From Saprospirales bacterium (GTDB lineage: Bacteria; Bacteroidota; Bacteroidia; Chitinophagales; Saprospiraceae): a stretch of 55,846 nucleotides of DNA. A program made the translations under genes and the position numbers. This document shows, one piece after another, positions 27,119-35,717 of the stretch. The notes below the pieces were generated by a model, which made no database searches, was not told where the DNA came from, and was given only the letters and a program-made list of their open reading frames with translations. Position 1 is the first letter of the stretch. Every line of letters starts with the position of its first letter. The stretch is from NCBI GenBank assembly GCA_007695145.1, contig REEI01000056.1, positions 1 through 55,846 of the forward strand, in the 5' to 3' direction.

Positions 27119-28567
27119 ATGCAATCGATCAGTTTTTCAGAAATGGACCTCAGCCCTGAGTTGAAAGAGGCCATCAAAAAAATGGGTTTCGAAAAACCCT
27201 CACCCATTCAAAGTGGAACCATTCCCCTGCTACTTGATGGCAGGGACGTCATCGGACAAGCCCAGACAGGGACCGGCAAAACAGCTGCTTTTGGCATACC
27301 AATGATTCAGGCTGCAGAAGCTGATGAACGCTCCATTCAGTCTGTGGTACTTTGCCCTACCCGTGAGTTGGCAATTCAGGTTTCAGAAGAGCTAAAAAAA
27401 CTCGCTTCGGGAAAAAAAGGTATAAGAATTTTACCGGTATACGGGGGTGAGAGTATTCAAATTCAATTAAAAGCTCTAAAGAGGGGAGTTCATGTCGTGG
27501 TCGGCACACCAGGAAGGGTAATGGACCACATGAAAAGGGGCACCATAAAATTTGATAAGGTGCGCATAGTTGTACTCGATGAGGCGGATGAGATGCTGAA
27601 TATGGGCTTTCTGGAAGACATAGAACATATACTTTCTTCCATGCCGGAACACCGCCAAACGGTTTTGTTCTCTGCAACTATGCCATCTCCTATATTAAAA
27701 ATAGCCGAGCGGTTTCAAGATTCTCCCGAATTGATAAAGGTCACCAAGGAAGAATTGACCGGATCCAATATCAGTCAGTATTTTTACGACATCAACGCCG
27801 GTGACAAAGTCCGACTTATTGACCGAACAATGAAGGCCTACGGACATCAACTGGCCATAGTTTTTTGCAACACAAGAGTGCAGGTCGACAATGTAGCAGC
27901 AGCACTTACACAAATGGGTATACAGGCGGCAGCCATACACGGCGACCTCAATCAATCCCAGAGAAATAAAGTTCTCAGTAGTTTTAAATCAGGGCCTGTC
28001 AGTGTCCTGGTAGCCACTGATGTAGCTGCTAGGGGATTGGATGTCAACAATGTAGATGCTGTTTTCAATTATGACATTCCCCACGATCCTGAATATTATG
28101 TCCACAGAATAGGTCGAACAGGTAGAGCAGGTAAAACCGGTCAGTCATTCAGTTTTGTAAGTGGCTCCAACGATTACAGAAAGCTCAAGCGAATCGAAGC
28201 CTACGCCAAAGTCGCCATTGAGCGAATTGATGCACCCTCACTCCAAGAAATTTACGATCAGCGAAAGCAAAATCTGTTCTTCAAGCTGGAAAAACTGAGA
28301 GATGAAAATATTCCTGAAATCTACTTCAGAATAATGGACGAGTTCATAGAAAAGGGTATCTCTTCCAGACAGCTGAATGCCGCCCTCCTTTCAGTAATTT
28401 TACCTGAACCAGATAAGGGAGATGAAATCCCTACGAGAAAACCAGGCGGCAAATCCTCAAGAGATGGTCGTCCTTCCAAAAGAAAATTCAGAGAAAAAAG
28501 GCCTTTTGGAAATTCAGGGAAAGGTAAGGCCAAAAAGTTTCCATTCAAGAGAAAGGGGAACAGGTGA
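27119..28567 (+). CDS. DEAD-box ATP-dependent RNA helicase
   Basis: This is an RNA helicase with a complete two-RecA-domain core: the Q-motif FSEMDLSPEL, Walker A AQTGTGKT (about 48-55), PTREL, TPGR, DEAD at about 154-157, SAT (about 185-187), then ATDVAARGLD and HRIGRTGRAG in domain 2. A helical C-terminal region (EIYDQRKQNLFFKLEKL) is followed by a basic tail rich in Lys, Arg and Gly (GGKSSRDGRPSKRKF). At 482 residues it lacks the DbpA RNA-binding domain of long DeaD. It probably works in ribosome assembly or RNA decay; the specific paralogue cannot be told. Confidence 0.94.
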   Translation: MQSISFSEMDLSPELKEAIKKMGFEKPSPIQSGTIPLLLDGRDVIGQAQTGTGKTAAFGIPMIQAAEADERSIQSVVLCPTRELAIQVSEELKKLASGKKGIRILPVYGGESIQIQLKALKRGVHVVVGTPGRVMDHMKRGTIKFDKVRIVVLDEADEMLNMGFLEDIEHILSSMPEHRQTVLFSATMPSPILKIAERFQDSPELIKVTKEELTGSNISQYFYDINAGDKVRLIDRTMKAYGHQLAIVFCNTRVQVDNVAAALTQMGIQAAAIHGDLNQSQRNKVLSSFKSGPVSVLVATDVAARGLDVNNVDAVFNYDIPHDPEYYVHRIGRTGRAGKTGQSFSFVSGSNDYRKLKRIEAYAKVAIERIDAPSLQEIYDQRKQNLFFKLEKLRDENIPEIYFRIMDEFIEKGISSRQLNAALLSVILPEPDKGDEIPTRKPGGKSSRDGRPSKRKFREKRPFGNSGKGKAKKFPFKRKGNR

Positions 28568-28951
28568 TTGCGTATTGAAATTTGCTCCCTCTGGACATCA
28601 ATCCATTCTCAATCCCCTGGCATTCCCATTGTTTTAGCCTTCAGTTAAATTTGCCACAAAAATTGGAGTTCTCGACTTCAATAACATACATTTCTAACAT
28701 AGAATAGCGCTGAAGTCGTTTTTCCTATTGTTTTGAAAGCTACATGTGTCAACTTACATCAAATAAAATTTAATCCTGGAAGTCATAATATATAAAACAC
28801 TGTTTATCAGTTTTTTGAACCTATTTTACTTTTTTTCCAATGTTAAGTTTTAAAAAAAAGTGAGTGTGAAGGAACCCAATCCACGATTATTCATGTTACC
28901 TTAGCGTAAATTCAATATTAATTTAATGTTAACTCGAAAAACTGAGGGGTT
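28568..28951. other. Intergenic region after the helicase gene
   Basis: No gene was seen. The region carries the nested hairpin described separately at 28673-28723 and an AT-rich stretch before the small membrane-protein gene. Confidence 0.5.
28673..28723 (+). terminator. Nested hairpin with T-tract, probable helicase terminator
   Basis: CGACTTCA (28673-28680) pairs perfectly with TGAAGTCG (28711-28718), followed by TTTTT. Inside the loop TTCTA (28692-28696) pairs with TAGAA (28700-28704). The outer loop is long for a simple terminator, so folding depends on the inner stem. Confidence 0.55.
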
Positions 28952-29443
28952 ATGGCAAAGACGAAATTTAAAGAGGAGAGAAAGCTAAGGTTCAACGAAT
29001 TCTATGCGATTTTTGGGCTGATCATCATCGGTTCACTTTACAGGATATTTGAGCAGTTTGTGGTTTTGTCAGCAGTCAATTGGGCTTCTGTCGCTATCTA
29101 TTCCGGCATTGTCCTTATTTCACTCGGACTAATCTATTTACTGAGTTCTGTTAAGTTGCTCACCATTGTCTCAAAGAAAGGAATCAAGTATCAGCTTTTC
29201 CCCTTTCAATATGAGCGAAAGAAAATCAAATGGGAAGATGTGGAGGAATACAAGGTGGTCAACATGCCTGGAAAAGCTATTTGGAGTGGCTGGAATGTCA
29301 ATTTTCATTCCGATCAACACAACTTTGGGTTTGGAGAGCGCTCAGGCCTCTACATAAAGCTAAAAACAGGAGAAAATGTTTATCTCGGAATTGAGAGAGA
29401 AGAAGAATTAAAGGAAAGTATTGGTAAATTAGCCGATTCTTAA
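28952..29443 (+). CDS. Small membrane protein with a PH-like domain
   Basis: This 163-residue protein has two N-terminal membrane segments (FYAIFGLIIIGSLYRIF, SVAIYSGIVLISLGLIYLLSSV). A cytosolic beta-rich domain (about 68-160) follows: LLTIVSKKGIKYQLFPF, KKIKWEDVEEYKVV, SGLYIKLKTGENVYLGI and a closing helix EELKESIGKLADS. This layout resembles bacterial PH-like domains behind a membrane hairpin. GAGGGG lies a few bases before the ATG, one of the few Shine-Dalgarno-like sites here. Function is unknown. A terminator follows 33 bp after the stop. Confidence 0.72.
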   Translation: MAKTKFKEERKLRFNEFYAIFGLIIIGSLYRIFEQFVVLSAVNWASVAIYSGIVLISLGLIYLLSSVKLLTIVSKKGIKYQLFPFQYERKKIKWEDVEEYKVVNMPGKAIWSGWNVNFHSDQHNFGFGERSGLYIKLKTGENVYLGIEREEELKESIGKLADS

Positions 29444-29476
29444 TCGGAAAGTGTTCATGATTAATTATTTAATTGA

Positions 29477-29511
29477 CCCTCCATAATTTATTTTATGGGG
29501 GGTTTATTCTT
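29477..29511 (+). terminator. Rho-independent-type terminator
   Basis: CCCTCCATAA (29477-29486) pairs with TTATGGGGGG (29493-29502) with one T:G pair, followed by TTTATTCTT. It closes the small membrane-protein transcript. Confidence 0.7.
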
Positions 29512-29777
29512 ATCAACCCATTCATTCTTCTAAGTAAACCAAACCTCCAATCAATCCTTTAAACGCAGGTAATCAATAGGCCCGTTTCGACATCATTGAC
29601 AGACCAGGTTCGGATTTATCCTCGCTTAGGGTATCAGATAGCATCCTGGGGTCATGAAATCCTTATTCATAACCTCAACTGAATGGGAAATACTACAACA
29701 AGTGCTTTTAATTGCAGTATAGGGAAGCGCGGTGGGATCAAGTCAGTGAAAAACCAGAAAAAAGGTTGATTCGGAAG

Positions 29778-29861
29778 TGCCCGGAGCGGGACTTGAACCC
29801 GCACGGCCTAAAGGCCACAGGATTTTAAGTCCTGCGTGTCTACCAATTCCACCACCCGGGC
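29778..29861 (-). tRNA. tRNA-Leu (TAA anticodon)
   Basis: The 84-nt minus-strand gene folds as a class II tRNA. The acceptor GCCCGGG pairs with TCCGGGC before discriminator A, the anticodon stem GGA/TCC encloses CTTAAAA (anticodon TAA), and the long variable arm GGCCTTTAGGCC is present. The T arm GCGGGTTCAAGTCCCGC is intact. CCA is not encoded. Confidence 0.95.
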
Positions 29862-29925
29862 AGCAAACTTTTAAGGCTTCATCACTTTAGAAAAAAGGAA
29901 GTTGGTGGAAAGCCAAAAAAAATAG

Positions 29926-29998
<73 letters not shown>

Positions 29999-30460
29999 TT
30001 TTATTAAGCGACTGCAAATATAAGGCAGTAAATCCAATCTGAGGCAAATTTTATTGAAAATTTTTTCATTGATCTCACTACTCTTTGAATTGCAATCTCT
30101 TAGTATGAACTATTCCCAGGCAACTCGCGTTACAAATCATCCATTCAAAAAATTAAAGGCTTTACCGGGGTATAAAGTGAAGGGATTTAAATAAATTTTC
30201 ATGTAATTTTGCGTCCCGGTAAATTGACCAGATATTCAGGTGAGCCCAGTCATTAAGGTTTTAATGTCAATAGAAATGGGTCGAATGGAATGGAAACTGA
30301 ATCAGACTTCTGAAGTTTTTACCCGGATGTAAAAATAGGCTGTGTGCCGGGGTTCTTTCGAACTTGATCAATAAATTCACAAATGGCCAGGTGAAAAGGA
30401 GAGGAAAAAGCTTTTATAAAATTATTGGGCTTGGGCTAAGTTTAAAATACTATTCGCAAA
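29999..30460. other. Intergenic region upstream of mnmA
   Basis: No gene was identified. A TAATTTTG box at 30204-30211 (plus strand) is the only recognisable signal; the 250 nt between it and mnmA may be a long leader or contain an unrecognised small RNA. The divergent tRNA promoter should also lie here but was not seen. Confidence 0.4.
30204..30211 (+). promoter_or_regulatory. -7 box (TAATTTTG) upstream of mnmA
   Basis: TAATTTTG followed by CG matches TAnnTTTG. It lies about 250 nt before mnmA, with no other plus-strand gene between. Confidence 0.35.
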
Positions 30461-31558
30461 ATGAGCAAAAAAGGCAAGGTACTGGTGGCTATGAGTGGCG
30501 GGATTGACAGCACGATGACCGCACTGCTCCTGCATGAGCAAGGCTATGAAGTCATTGGTATCACTATGAAAACCTGGGATTATGCAACCTCAGGTGGAAA
30601 TGCCAAGGAAACCGGTTGTTGCAGCCTGGATTCAATCAATGATGCGCGCCAGGTAGCTGTAGATCACGGATTTCATCACTTTATTATAGACATTAGGGAG
30701 GAATTTGGAAACTTTGTAATTGAGAACTTTATTGATGAATACATTGCCGGTAGGACTCCCAATCCCTGTGTTCTTTGCAATACCCATATCAAATGGGAGG
30801 CCCTGCTTCGTCGGGCGGACTTACTGGACTGTGAGTTTATTGCAACCGGCCATTATGCTCGAATCCAAAGCGAGAATGAGCGCTATTTCATTCAAAAAGC
30901 CAAAGACCTCTCCAAGGACCAAAGTTATGTGCTGTGGGGATTAAGTCAGGCTTGCCTTCAGCGCTCTGCCTTCCCATTGGGAAATATGCTAAAATCAGAA
31001 GTTCGGCAAATGGCCATGGACCGGGGTTATAAAGAACTTGCCGGAAAACCGGAGAGTTATGAGATATGCTTTGTTCCGGACAACGACTATAGAGGTTTTT
31101 TAAAAAGGCAAGTACCGGGACTGGAGCACGAAGTAGAAGGTGGGATATTTGTTGACCAGGAGGGCAATCTTCTAGGTAGCCATCAGGGGTATCCCTTTTT
31201 CACAGTAGGTCAGAGAAAGGGCTTGGGAATAGCTCTGGGAGAACCAATGTACGTGACCGAAATACAACCGGAAAATAATACCGTGGTGCTCGGAAGACAA
31301 GAAGATATGATCCGGAACGGCATGACGGTAGGCCAATTTAATTTTCAAAAATACCCATTTATAGAAAATCCCCTTGAAGTGGTTACCAAAGTGCGCTACC
31401 GTGACAATGGCACCCTGAGCACCATATCAATGAGGGAAAACGATGTTCGGGTAGAATTCATGGCCAATGTGCGGGGAATAGCCCCCGGTCAGTCGGCAGT
31501 AATGTACGAGGGTGATGACATAGTTGGCGGTGGAATCATAAAATCCAGCTTCAAGTGA
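30461..31558 (+). CDS. mnmA: tRNA-specific 2-thiouridylase
   Basis: The enzyme thiolates U34 in the tRNAs for Lys, Glu and Gln. The 365-residue protein has the PP-loop SGGIDS at 12-17, the catalytic Cys in NPCVLCNTHIKW (about 101-112), GHYARI, and the second conserved Cys in PESYEICFVPD (about 197-207). GQRKGLG and the C-terminal beta-barrel (VVTKVRYRD, APGQSAVMYEGD) complete it. Length is normal. AAGTGATCACTT, a 12-bp palindrome, overlaps the stop codon. The rimM gene follows 144 bp downstream. Confidence 0.97.
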   Translation: MSKKGKVLVAMSGGIDSTMTALLLHEQGYEVIGITMKTWDYATSGGNAKETGCCSLDSINDARQVAVDHGFHHFIIDIREEFGNFVIENFIDEYIAGRTPNPCVLCNTHIKWEALLRRADLLDCEFIATGHYARIQSENERYFIQKAKDLSKDQSYVLWGLSQACLQRSAFPLGNMLKSEVRQMAMDRGYKELAGKPESYEICFVPDNDYRGFLKRQVPGLEHEVEGGIFVDQEGNLLGSHQGYPFFTVGQRKGLGIALGEPMYVTEIQPENNTVVLGRQEDMIRNGMTVGQFNFQKYPFIENPLEVVTKVRYRDNGTLSTISMRENDVRVEFMANVRGIAPGQSAVMYEGDDIVGGGIIKSSFK

Positions 31559-31702
31559 TCACTTTAAATAGTTTGGGCATTGTCATTCATTCCTTTAACT
31601 ATTGACATGTTCGAACATCTCGTAAAGTATTTGCTTCTCCAGATAAAACATTTCTGATAAAGAGCAATCAAAAAGAGAACATAAAATCAATTTATAATCG
31701 GC

Positions 31703-32236
31703 ATGAGAAAGATTGAAAAATTGATATGCGTTGGTAGAGCCCTCAAACCCTATGGAAAAGAAGGCGGGATTAAACTTGGATTGGATTCGGAGGTGTGGGA
31801 ACTTGTTTTGCCCGAAGTGGAGTTTCTGTTTCTATCAATATTTGGGAGCAATGTGCCGCACCGTGTAAAGTCAATCAGGGAAGGCAACCCACCAATCGTC
31901 TATCTAAAGGATATCGACAATCCGGAACAAGCGAGAAAAATGAATGGAGCAAAGGTATATTACCTGCAGTCAGACGCAGAAAAAGCTGGGAAATACCGGC
32001 CTGGTGATCCCCTTAAGTACCTCGATGACTATCAGTTAATTGAACATGCTACCGGCAGAAATATTGGAAAAATAACAGCTCTCAACGACGCCGGAGGCCA
32101 ACTCCTGGCAACAGTTTACAGGGAGGATATCAACAGTGAAATATTTGTGCCGATTCATCCTGATTTGGTAGTAAATATGGATGAGGACGAAAAAAAGATC
32201 ACTATGGATCTCCCCGAAGGATTGCTGGATTTATAA
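31703..32236 (+). CDS. rimM: Ribosome maturation factor RimM
   Basis: RimM assists 30S subunit assembly at the 16S head via S19. The 177-residue protein shows the N-terminal VGRALKPYGKEGGIKL (the family glycine pattern), KDIDNPEQARKMNGAKVYY, and a C-terminal PRC-barrel (LDDYQLIEHATGRNIGKI, IFVPIHPDLVVNMDEDEKKI). rpsP and trmD, frequent neighbours, are absent here; mnmA precedes it. Confidence 0.93.
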   Translation: MRKIEKLICVGRALKPYGKEGGIKLGLDSEVWELVLPEVEFLFLSIFGSNVPHRVKSIREGNPPIVYLKDIDNPEQARKMNGAKVYYLQSDAEKAGKYRPGDPLKYLDDYQLIEHATGRNIGKITALNDAGGQLLATVYREDINSEIFVPIHPDLVVNMDEDEKKITMDLPEGLLDL

Positions 32237-32303
32237 GGATTTAAGCAATCAGGGAAATGGGAAATTGCACCTTTACGCACTTAGATAGCGATTTCACTTT
32301 AAC

Positions 32304-33638
32304 TTAAAGTAAGATGCCTGCAATGGTTGCTGTCATGAGATTGGCTAAAGAACCAGCCAAAACAGCCAATAGGCCAAACTGAGCCAACTCGGATTTTCGA
32401 CTGGGCGCCAGTCCCCCAATGCCTCCAATTTGAATGGCAATGGAAGCAAAATTTGCAAATCCACAGAGTGCAAAAGTGGCCATAGTAATAGTTTTGGGAC
32501 TGAGGGTTCCTTCTGATACCATATCTGCCAATTGCAAGTAAGCGACAAATTCATTCAAAACTACTTTGGTCCCCAAAAGCGAGCCCATATTAACGGCATC
32601 TTCCCAGGGCACTCCAACTCCAAAGGCAAGAGGCGCCAGCACCCATCCAAGCAAGGTCTCAATGGTGAGTTCTGTGCCCTCAGGAAGCATTTGATTGATA
32701 GTCGTAATTTCACCAAAGTGGTACAAAAAATGATTTCCCATTGCAAGAAGCGCGATAAATGCCAAAAGCATAGCACCTACATTGAGGGCTAGCTTCAAAC
32801 CTAGTCCTGCACCGGATGCTGCTGCGTCGATACCGTTCGCATCCGTTTTTTGGACGGTCATTTTTACCTCACCCCTTGTTACGGGTTGACCCAGTTCAGG
32901 GCGAATAATTTTTGCAATGACAAGAGCTGCCGGAGCTGCCATGAGCGAAGCCCCAAGTAGTTGCTCAGCAAACATCAGTCGACCTACATCGAGAGGAACA
33001 TCATTGGCAATTGCATATGAATTTCCAAGCATCTGAACATAGGCAGCCATCACACCGCCTGCAATGGTTGCCATTCCCCCGGTCATAATGGCCAGCAACT
33101 CAGATTTGGTCATTTTCTCAATGTAGGGTTTAATGACCAGGGGGGACTCCGTTTGGCCCACGAAAATATTAGCTACTACAGAGAGAGACTCCGCACCGGA
33201 AATACCCATTAACTTTTGCATACCCCGGGACATAAAGCTAACAATCTTTTGAAGTATGCCATAATGGTACATAATAGAAGTCAGAGAGGCGAAGAAGACG
33301 ATGGTCGGCAATACCTGAAAGGCAAAAAAGTGGCCTAAACTCCCTTCCATTCCGGGACTTTTTGCCAAATCACCAAAGATAAATTCAGCTCCGGCGGTGG
33401 TAAAATCAAGCACAATAACAAAGAAGGAGGAAATCCAACTAAACATTGCTTTTGGCCAACCCAGGGGACCCCACCACTGTTCCATTACAGAACCCTTGAG
33501 GATGAATATTGCCAGTATAAACTGAATCCCAAGACCAATAGCTACCAGTCTCCAATTGATCTTTTTTCTGTTATTACTAAAAAGAACAGCAACCCCTATT
33601 ATCAGGATCATTCCAATAAGCCCCCGTAAAATATCCAT
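32304..33638 (-). CDS. nupC: NupC-type concentrative nucleoside transporter
   Basis: This is an inner-membrane cation-coupled nucleoside importer of the CNT family. The 444 residues are almost wholly hydrophobic helices. The family patterns are present: FFASLTSIMYHYGILQ, then GAESLSVVANIFVGQTESPLVIKPYI (the GxxxxVAxNIFxGQTEAP signature) and GGMATIAGGVMAAYV, and late GFANFASIAIQIGG. Length suits CNTs. It is convergent with rimM and divergent from the uridine-kinase-like gene, a functionally suggestive neighbour because nucleosides taken up would be phosphorylated there. Confidence 0.93.
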   Translation of the reverse strand: MDILRGLIGMILIIGVAVLFSNNRKKINWRLVAIGLGIQFILAIFILKGSVMEQWWGPLGWPKAMFSWISSFFVIVLDFTTAGAEFIFGDLAKSPGMEGSLGHFFAFQVLPTIVFFASLTSIMYHYGILQKIVSFMSRGMQKLMGISGAESLSVVANIFVGQTESPLVIKPYIEKMTKSELLAIMTGGMATIAGGVMAAYVQMLGNSYAIANDVPLDVGRLMFAEQLLGASLMAAPAALVIAKIIRPELGQPVTRGEVKMTVQKTDANGIDAAASGAGLGLKLALNVGAMLLAFIALLAMGNHFLYHFGEITTINQMLPEGTELTIETLLGWVLAPLAFGVGVPWEDAVNMGSLLGTKVVLNEFVAYLQLADMVSEGTLSPKTITMATFALCGFANFASIAIQIGGIGGLAPSRKSELAQFGLLAVLAGSLANLMTATIAGILL

Positions 33639-33886
33639 TTTCTAAGATTCACTTTAACACCAGTAAAAATTAACTTGAGCCTTACTCAAATTTTCGGCAA
33701 GATAGGAAAATGTGGGAAATTGGTAGGGAGTAAAAAATTGGTCGCTACTAATTGCATCTGAAACTTCCACCTCAGGAAAAGCCAGGTATCCGGGCATCGT
33801 GAACAGCTGACAGTAAAAAGTTGGCACAAAAAATTTCTAAAAGTGATTATTTAGTCGTACTTTCGCAACTGGTTCATCATCGAATT

Positions 33887-34555
33887 ATGTCCGGCTACAG
33901 CAACAAACCTTATATCATTGGAATCACGGGTGGCAGTGGTTCCGGAAAGACTACCTTTATTAAAGAACTCCGGAAGAGATTTCCCGAAAAAGAACTCTGT
34001 ATACTTTCTCAAGACGATTATTACAAACCGAGGGAACTTCAAATGCCCGATCCTAAGGGAATCAGAAACTTTGATCTGCCCGATTCCATAGATTCTATCC
34101 GACTGGAAAAGGATGTCATGAGATTGTGCAAGGGAGAAGTGGTTAGAAAAGAGGAATACACCTTCAATAATCCGAGAAAAACCCCCAGAATCCTCGAATT
34201 CACACCAGCCCCTACACTGGTATTAGAAGGTTTGTTCGTCTTTTATATTGAATCCATATTCAATAAGCTAGACCTCAAAGTTTTTATCCACGCGAAGGAA
34301 AACCTAAAAGTCATCAGGAGGATAAAACGGGACCAAATTGAGCGAAATTATCCCCTGGAGGACGTGCTATACCGATATCAACACCATGTACTTCCTGCTT
34401 ACGAGAAACACATCTACCCTTTTATGGAAAAGTCAGATATCGTCATAAACAACAACGAGAGTTTTGACAGGGGGTTGGAGGTACTTGAGGGGTTTATCCA
34501 CACTAAAGTCCGGGAAACTACCGTAAAGCCGGGCAAAGAAAAAGTAGAATTCTAG
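33887..34555 (+). CDS. Uridine kinase-like P-loop kinase
   Basis: This nucleoside/phosphoribulokinase-superfamily protein is likely to phosphorylate uridine or a related nucleoside. The ATG at 33887 is chosen (222 residues) because it leads straight into PYIIGITGGSGSGKTTF, the Walker A at about 13-20; 22 upstream codons are unconserved. LSQDDYYKPRELQ (about 44-56), LVLEGLFVFYIESI (about 111-124) and RRIKRDQIERNYPLEDV (about 142-158) fit Udk. A near-match promoter box TACTTTCG lies about 20 nt before the ATG. Substrate is inferred. Confidence 0.85.
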   Translation: MSGYSNKPYIIGITGGSGSGKTTFIKELRKRFPEKELCILSQDDYYKPRELQMPDPKGIRNFDLPDSIDSIRLEKDVMRLCKGEVVRKEEYTFNNPRKTPRILEFTPAPTLVLEGLFVFYIESIFNKLDLKVFIHAKENLKVIRRIKRDQIERNYPLEDVLYRYQHHVLPAYEKHIYPFMEKSDIVINNNESFDRGLEVLEGFIHTKVRETTVKPGKEKVEF

Positions 34556-34642
34556 CCGCTGTTAAAGCCTTCGAAGTGATGAGCCTTGAGTAGTTTTGCA
34601 AAATACAGTTCTCTATCCATATGCCGGGTTGGGGTAAACCCA

Positions 34643-34921
34643 TCAGATAATCTCGTCCTCATCCGGATATTGCTCATGGAGCTTGAGCTTGTTCAAGGTA
34701 TCTCCCCAATTGTGGTGCATAGTCCGAAAGACCTCATGTAATTGTTGGTAGAGTTCACTTTCAGTATCTGATAGCAATCGGCTAATGCCTTCTAGTTGCT
34801 CCTCTGGTATAGGAAAGCTCTGCTCCAGACCTCTGTCCTTAATTTTCAGTGTATATTTTTCTGCGTAGTGAAAAATCTCAACCACTAGAAAAGGATGTTT
34901 AAAAGACTTCACAATTCTCAT
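34643..34921 (-). CDS. Conserved small protein, unknown function
   Basis: This 92-residue acidic protein (VKSFKHPFLVVEIFHYAEKY, LEGISRLLSDTESELY) ends in PDEDEII. It has no signal or membrane segment. It begins 1 bp after the stop codon of the DUF2520 gene and is last in the minus-strand ccmE-ccmF operon, which supports it being real. Function unknown. Confidence 0.7.
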   Translation of the reverse strand: MRIVKSFKHPFLVVEIFHYAEKYTLKIKDRGLEQSFPIPEEQLEGISRLLSDTESELYQQLHEVFRTMHHNWGDTLNKLKLHEQYPDEDEII

Positions 34922-34922
34922 A

Positions 34923-35717
34923 CTACAATTTACTTTTTAATTGGGGATTGATAGACTCTGAAATCAGTTGGTATAGCTTTCTGTCAGAAAACTCAGATAA
35001 CATCTTTAGGTGCCTCGCGATGGTTTGGAAGTCACCCCTTATGGCGGGTCCCGTTTGGACGTTCCTGGGCGCGCTCTCAAGGGCTTTCTCAACGGTAGTT
35101 TTCAAAAGGGGATGAAGGAAATCAAAAGGAATATTTTCCTCTGTAAGAATTTCGTCTGCCTTTACCAGCATATGGTTGGTAAAGTTGTTGAGAAAAACAG
35201 CAGCCAGGTGTAAGTATTCTCTTATTTTCGGATCGTCAGCAACAGCCCTGGATTCCAATTTACCGGCTATTTCAAATAGCTTTGACTCTGATTCATTGTT
35301 GCTGGTCTTAATAAATACCGGAACACCTTCCCAATTGAATGCCAGCTCTTTCGAGAAACTATTGAGTGGATAAAAAATCCCATAATTTTGACAAATTCCC
35401 TCGAGCTGATTCCAGGGTTTAATTCCCGAACTGTGTAGAAAGCAGGCATTATTCTTGATTTCGGTAGAAAGCCTGGATGCAGCAGTCTGAATTTGATCAT
35501 CCTTCACAGTTAGAAAGACAAATTCAGCATCTTCAGGTAAATTTGAGGGATCACAGACCAGTTTGATGTTGGGGCTGTGATTTCTGGATTGCTCTGCCAG
35601 GGAATCAAATGCCTGGGGACGAACCATCACTGTAACTTGCAACCCCAATTCTTTCAAAGCCAAACTGAGGTGATAGCCCACATTGCCGAATCCCACCAGA
35701 ATGACCTTTCCTCTCAT
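34923..35717 (-). CDS. Rossmann-like/DUF2520 NAD(P)-binding protein
   Basis: This is a 264-residue two-domain protein. The N-terminal Rossmann fold (VILVGFGNVGYHLSLAL, about 5-21) is followed by EFVFLTVKDDQI and the conserved LHSSGIKPW, a ProC-like pattern. The C-terminal DUF2520 helical domain covers about 130-260 (HLAAVFLNNFTNHM, ALESAPRNVQTGPAIRGD). The reaction is unknown. Its ATG overlaps the ccmF stop by 1 nt (TAATG), so it is translationally coupled to cytochrome c maturation genes, though a functional link is not established. Confidence 0.88.
   Translation of the reverse strand: MRGKVILVGFGNVGYHLSLALKELGLQVTVMVRPQAFDSLAEQSRNHSPNIKLVCDPSNLPEDAEFVFLTVKDDQIQTAASRLSTEIKNNACFLHSSGIKPWNQLEGICQNYGIFYPLNSFSKELAFNWEGVPVFIKTSNNESESKLFEIAGKLESRAVADDPKIREYLHLAAVFLNNFTNHMLVKADEILTEENIPFDFLHPLLKTTVEKALESAPRNVQTGPAIRGDFQTIARHLKMLSEFSDRKLYQLISESINPQLKSKL

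Noticed and set aside
29999-30460. Riboswitch or small RNA before mnmA
   Set aside because: Only a promoter-like box was seen; no conserved riboswitch motif or convincing structure.
31553-31564. Palindrome AAGTGATCACTT at the mnmA stop as a terminator
   Set aside because: It has no loop and no following T-run.
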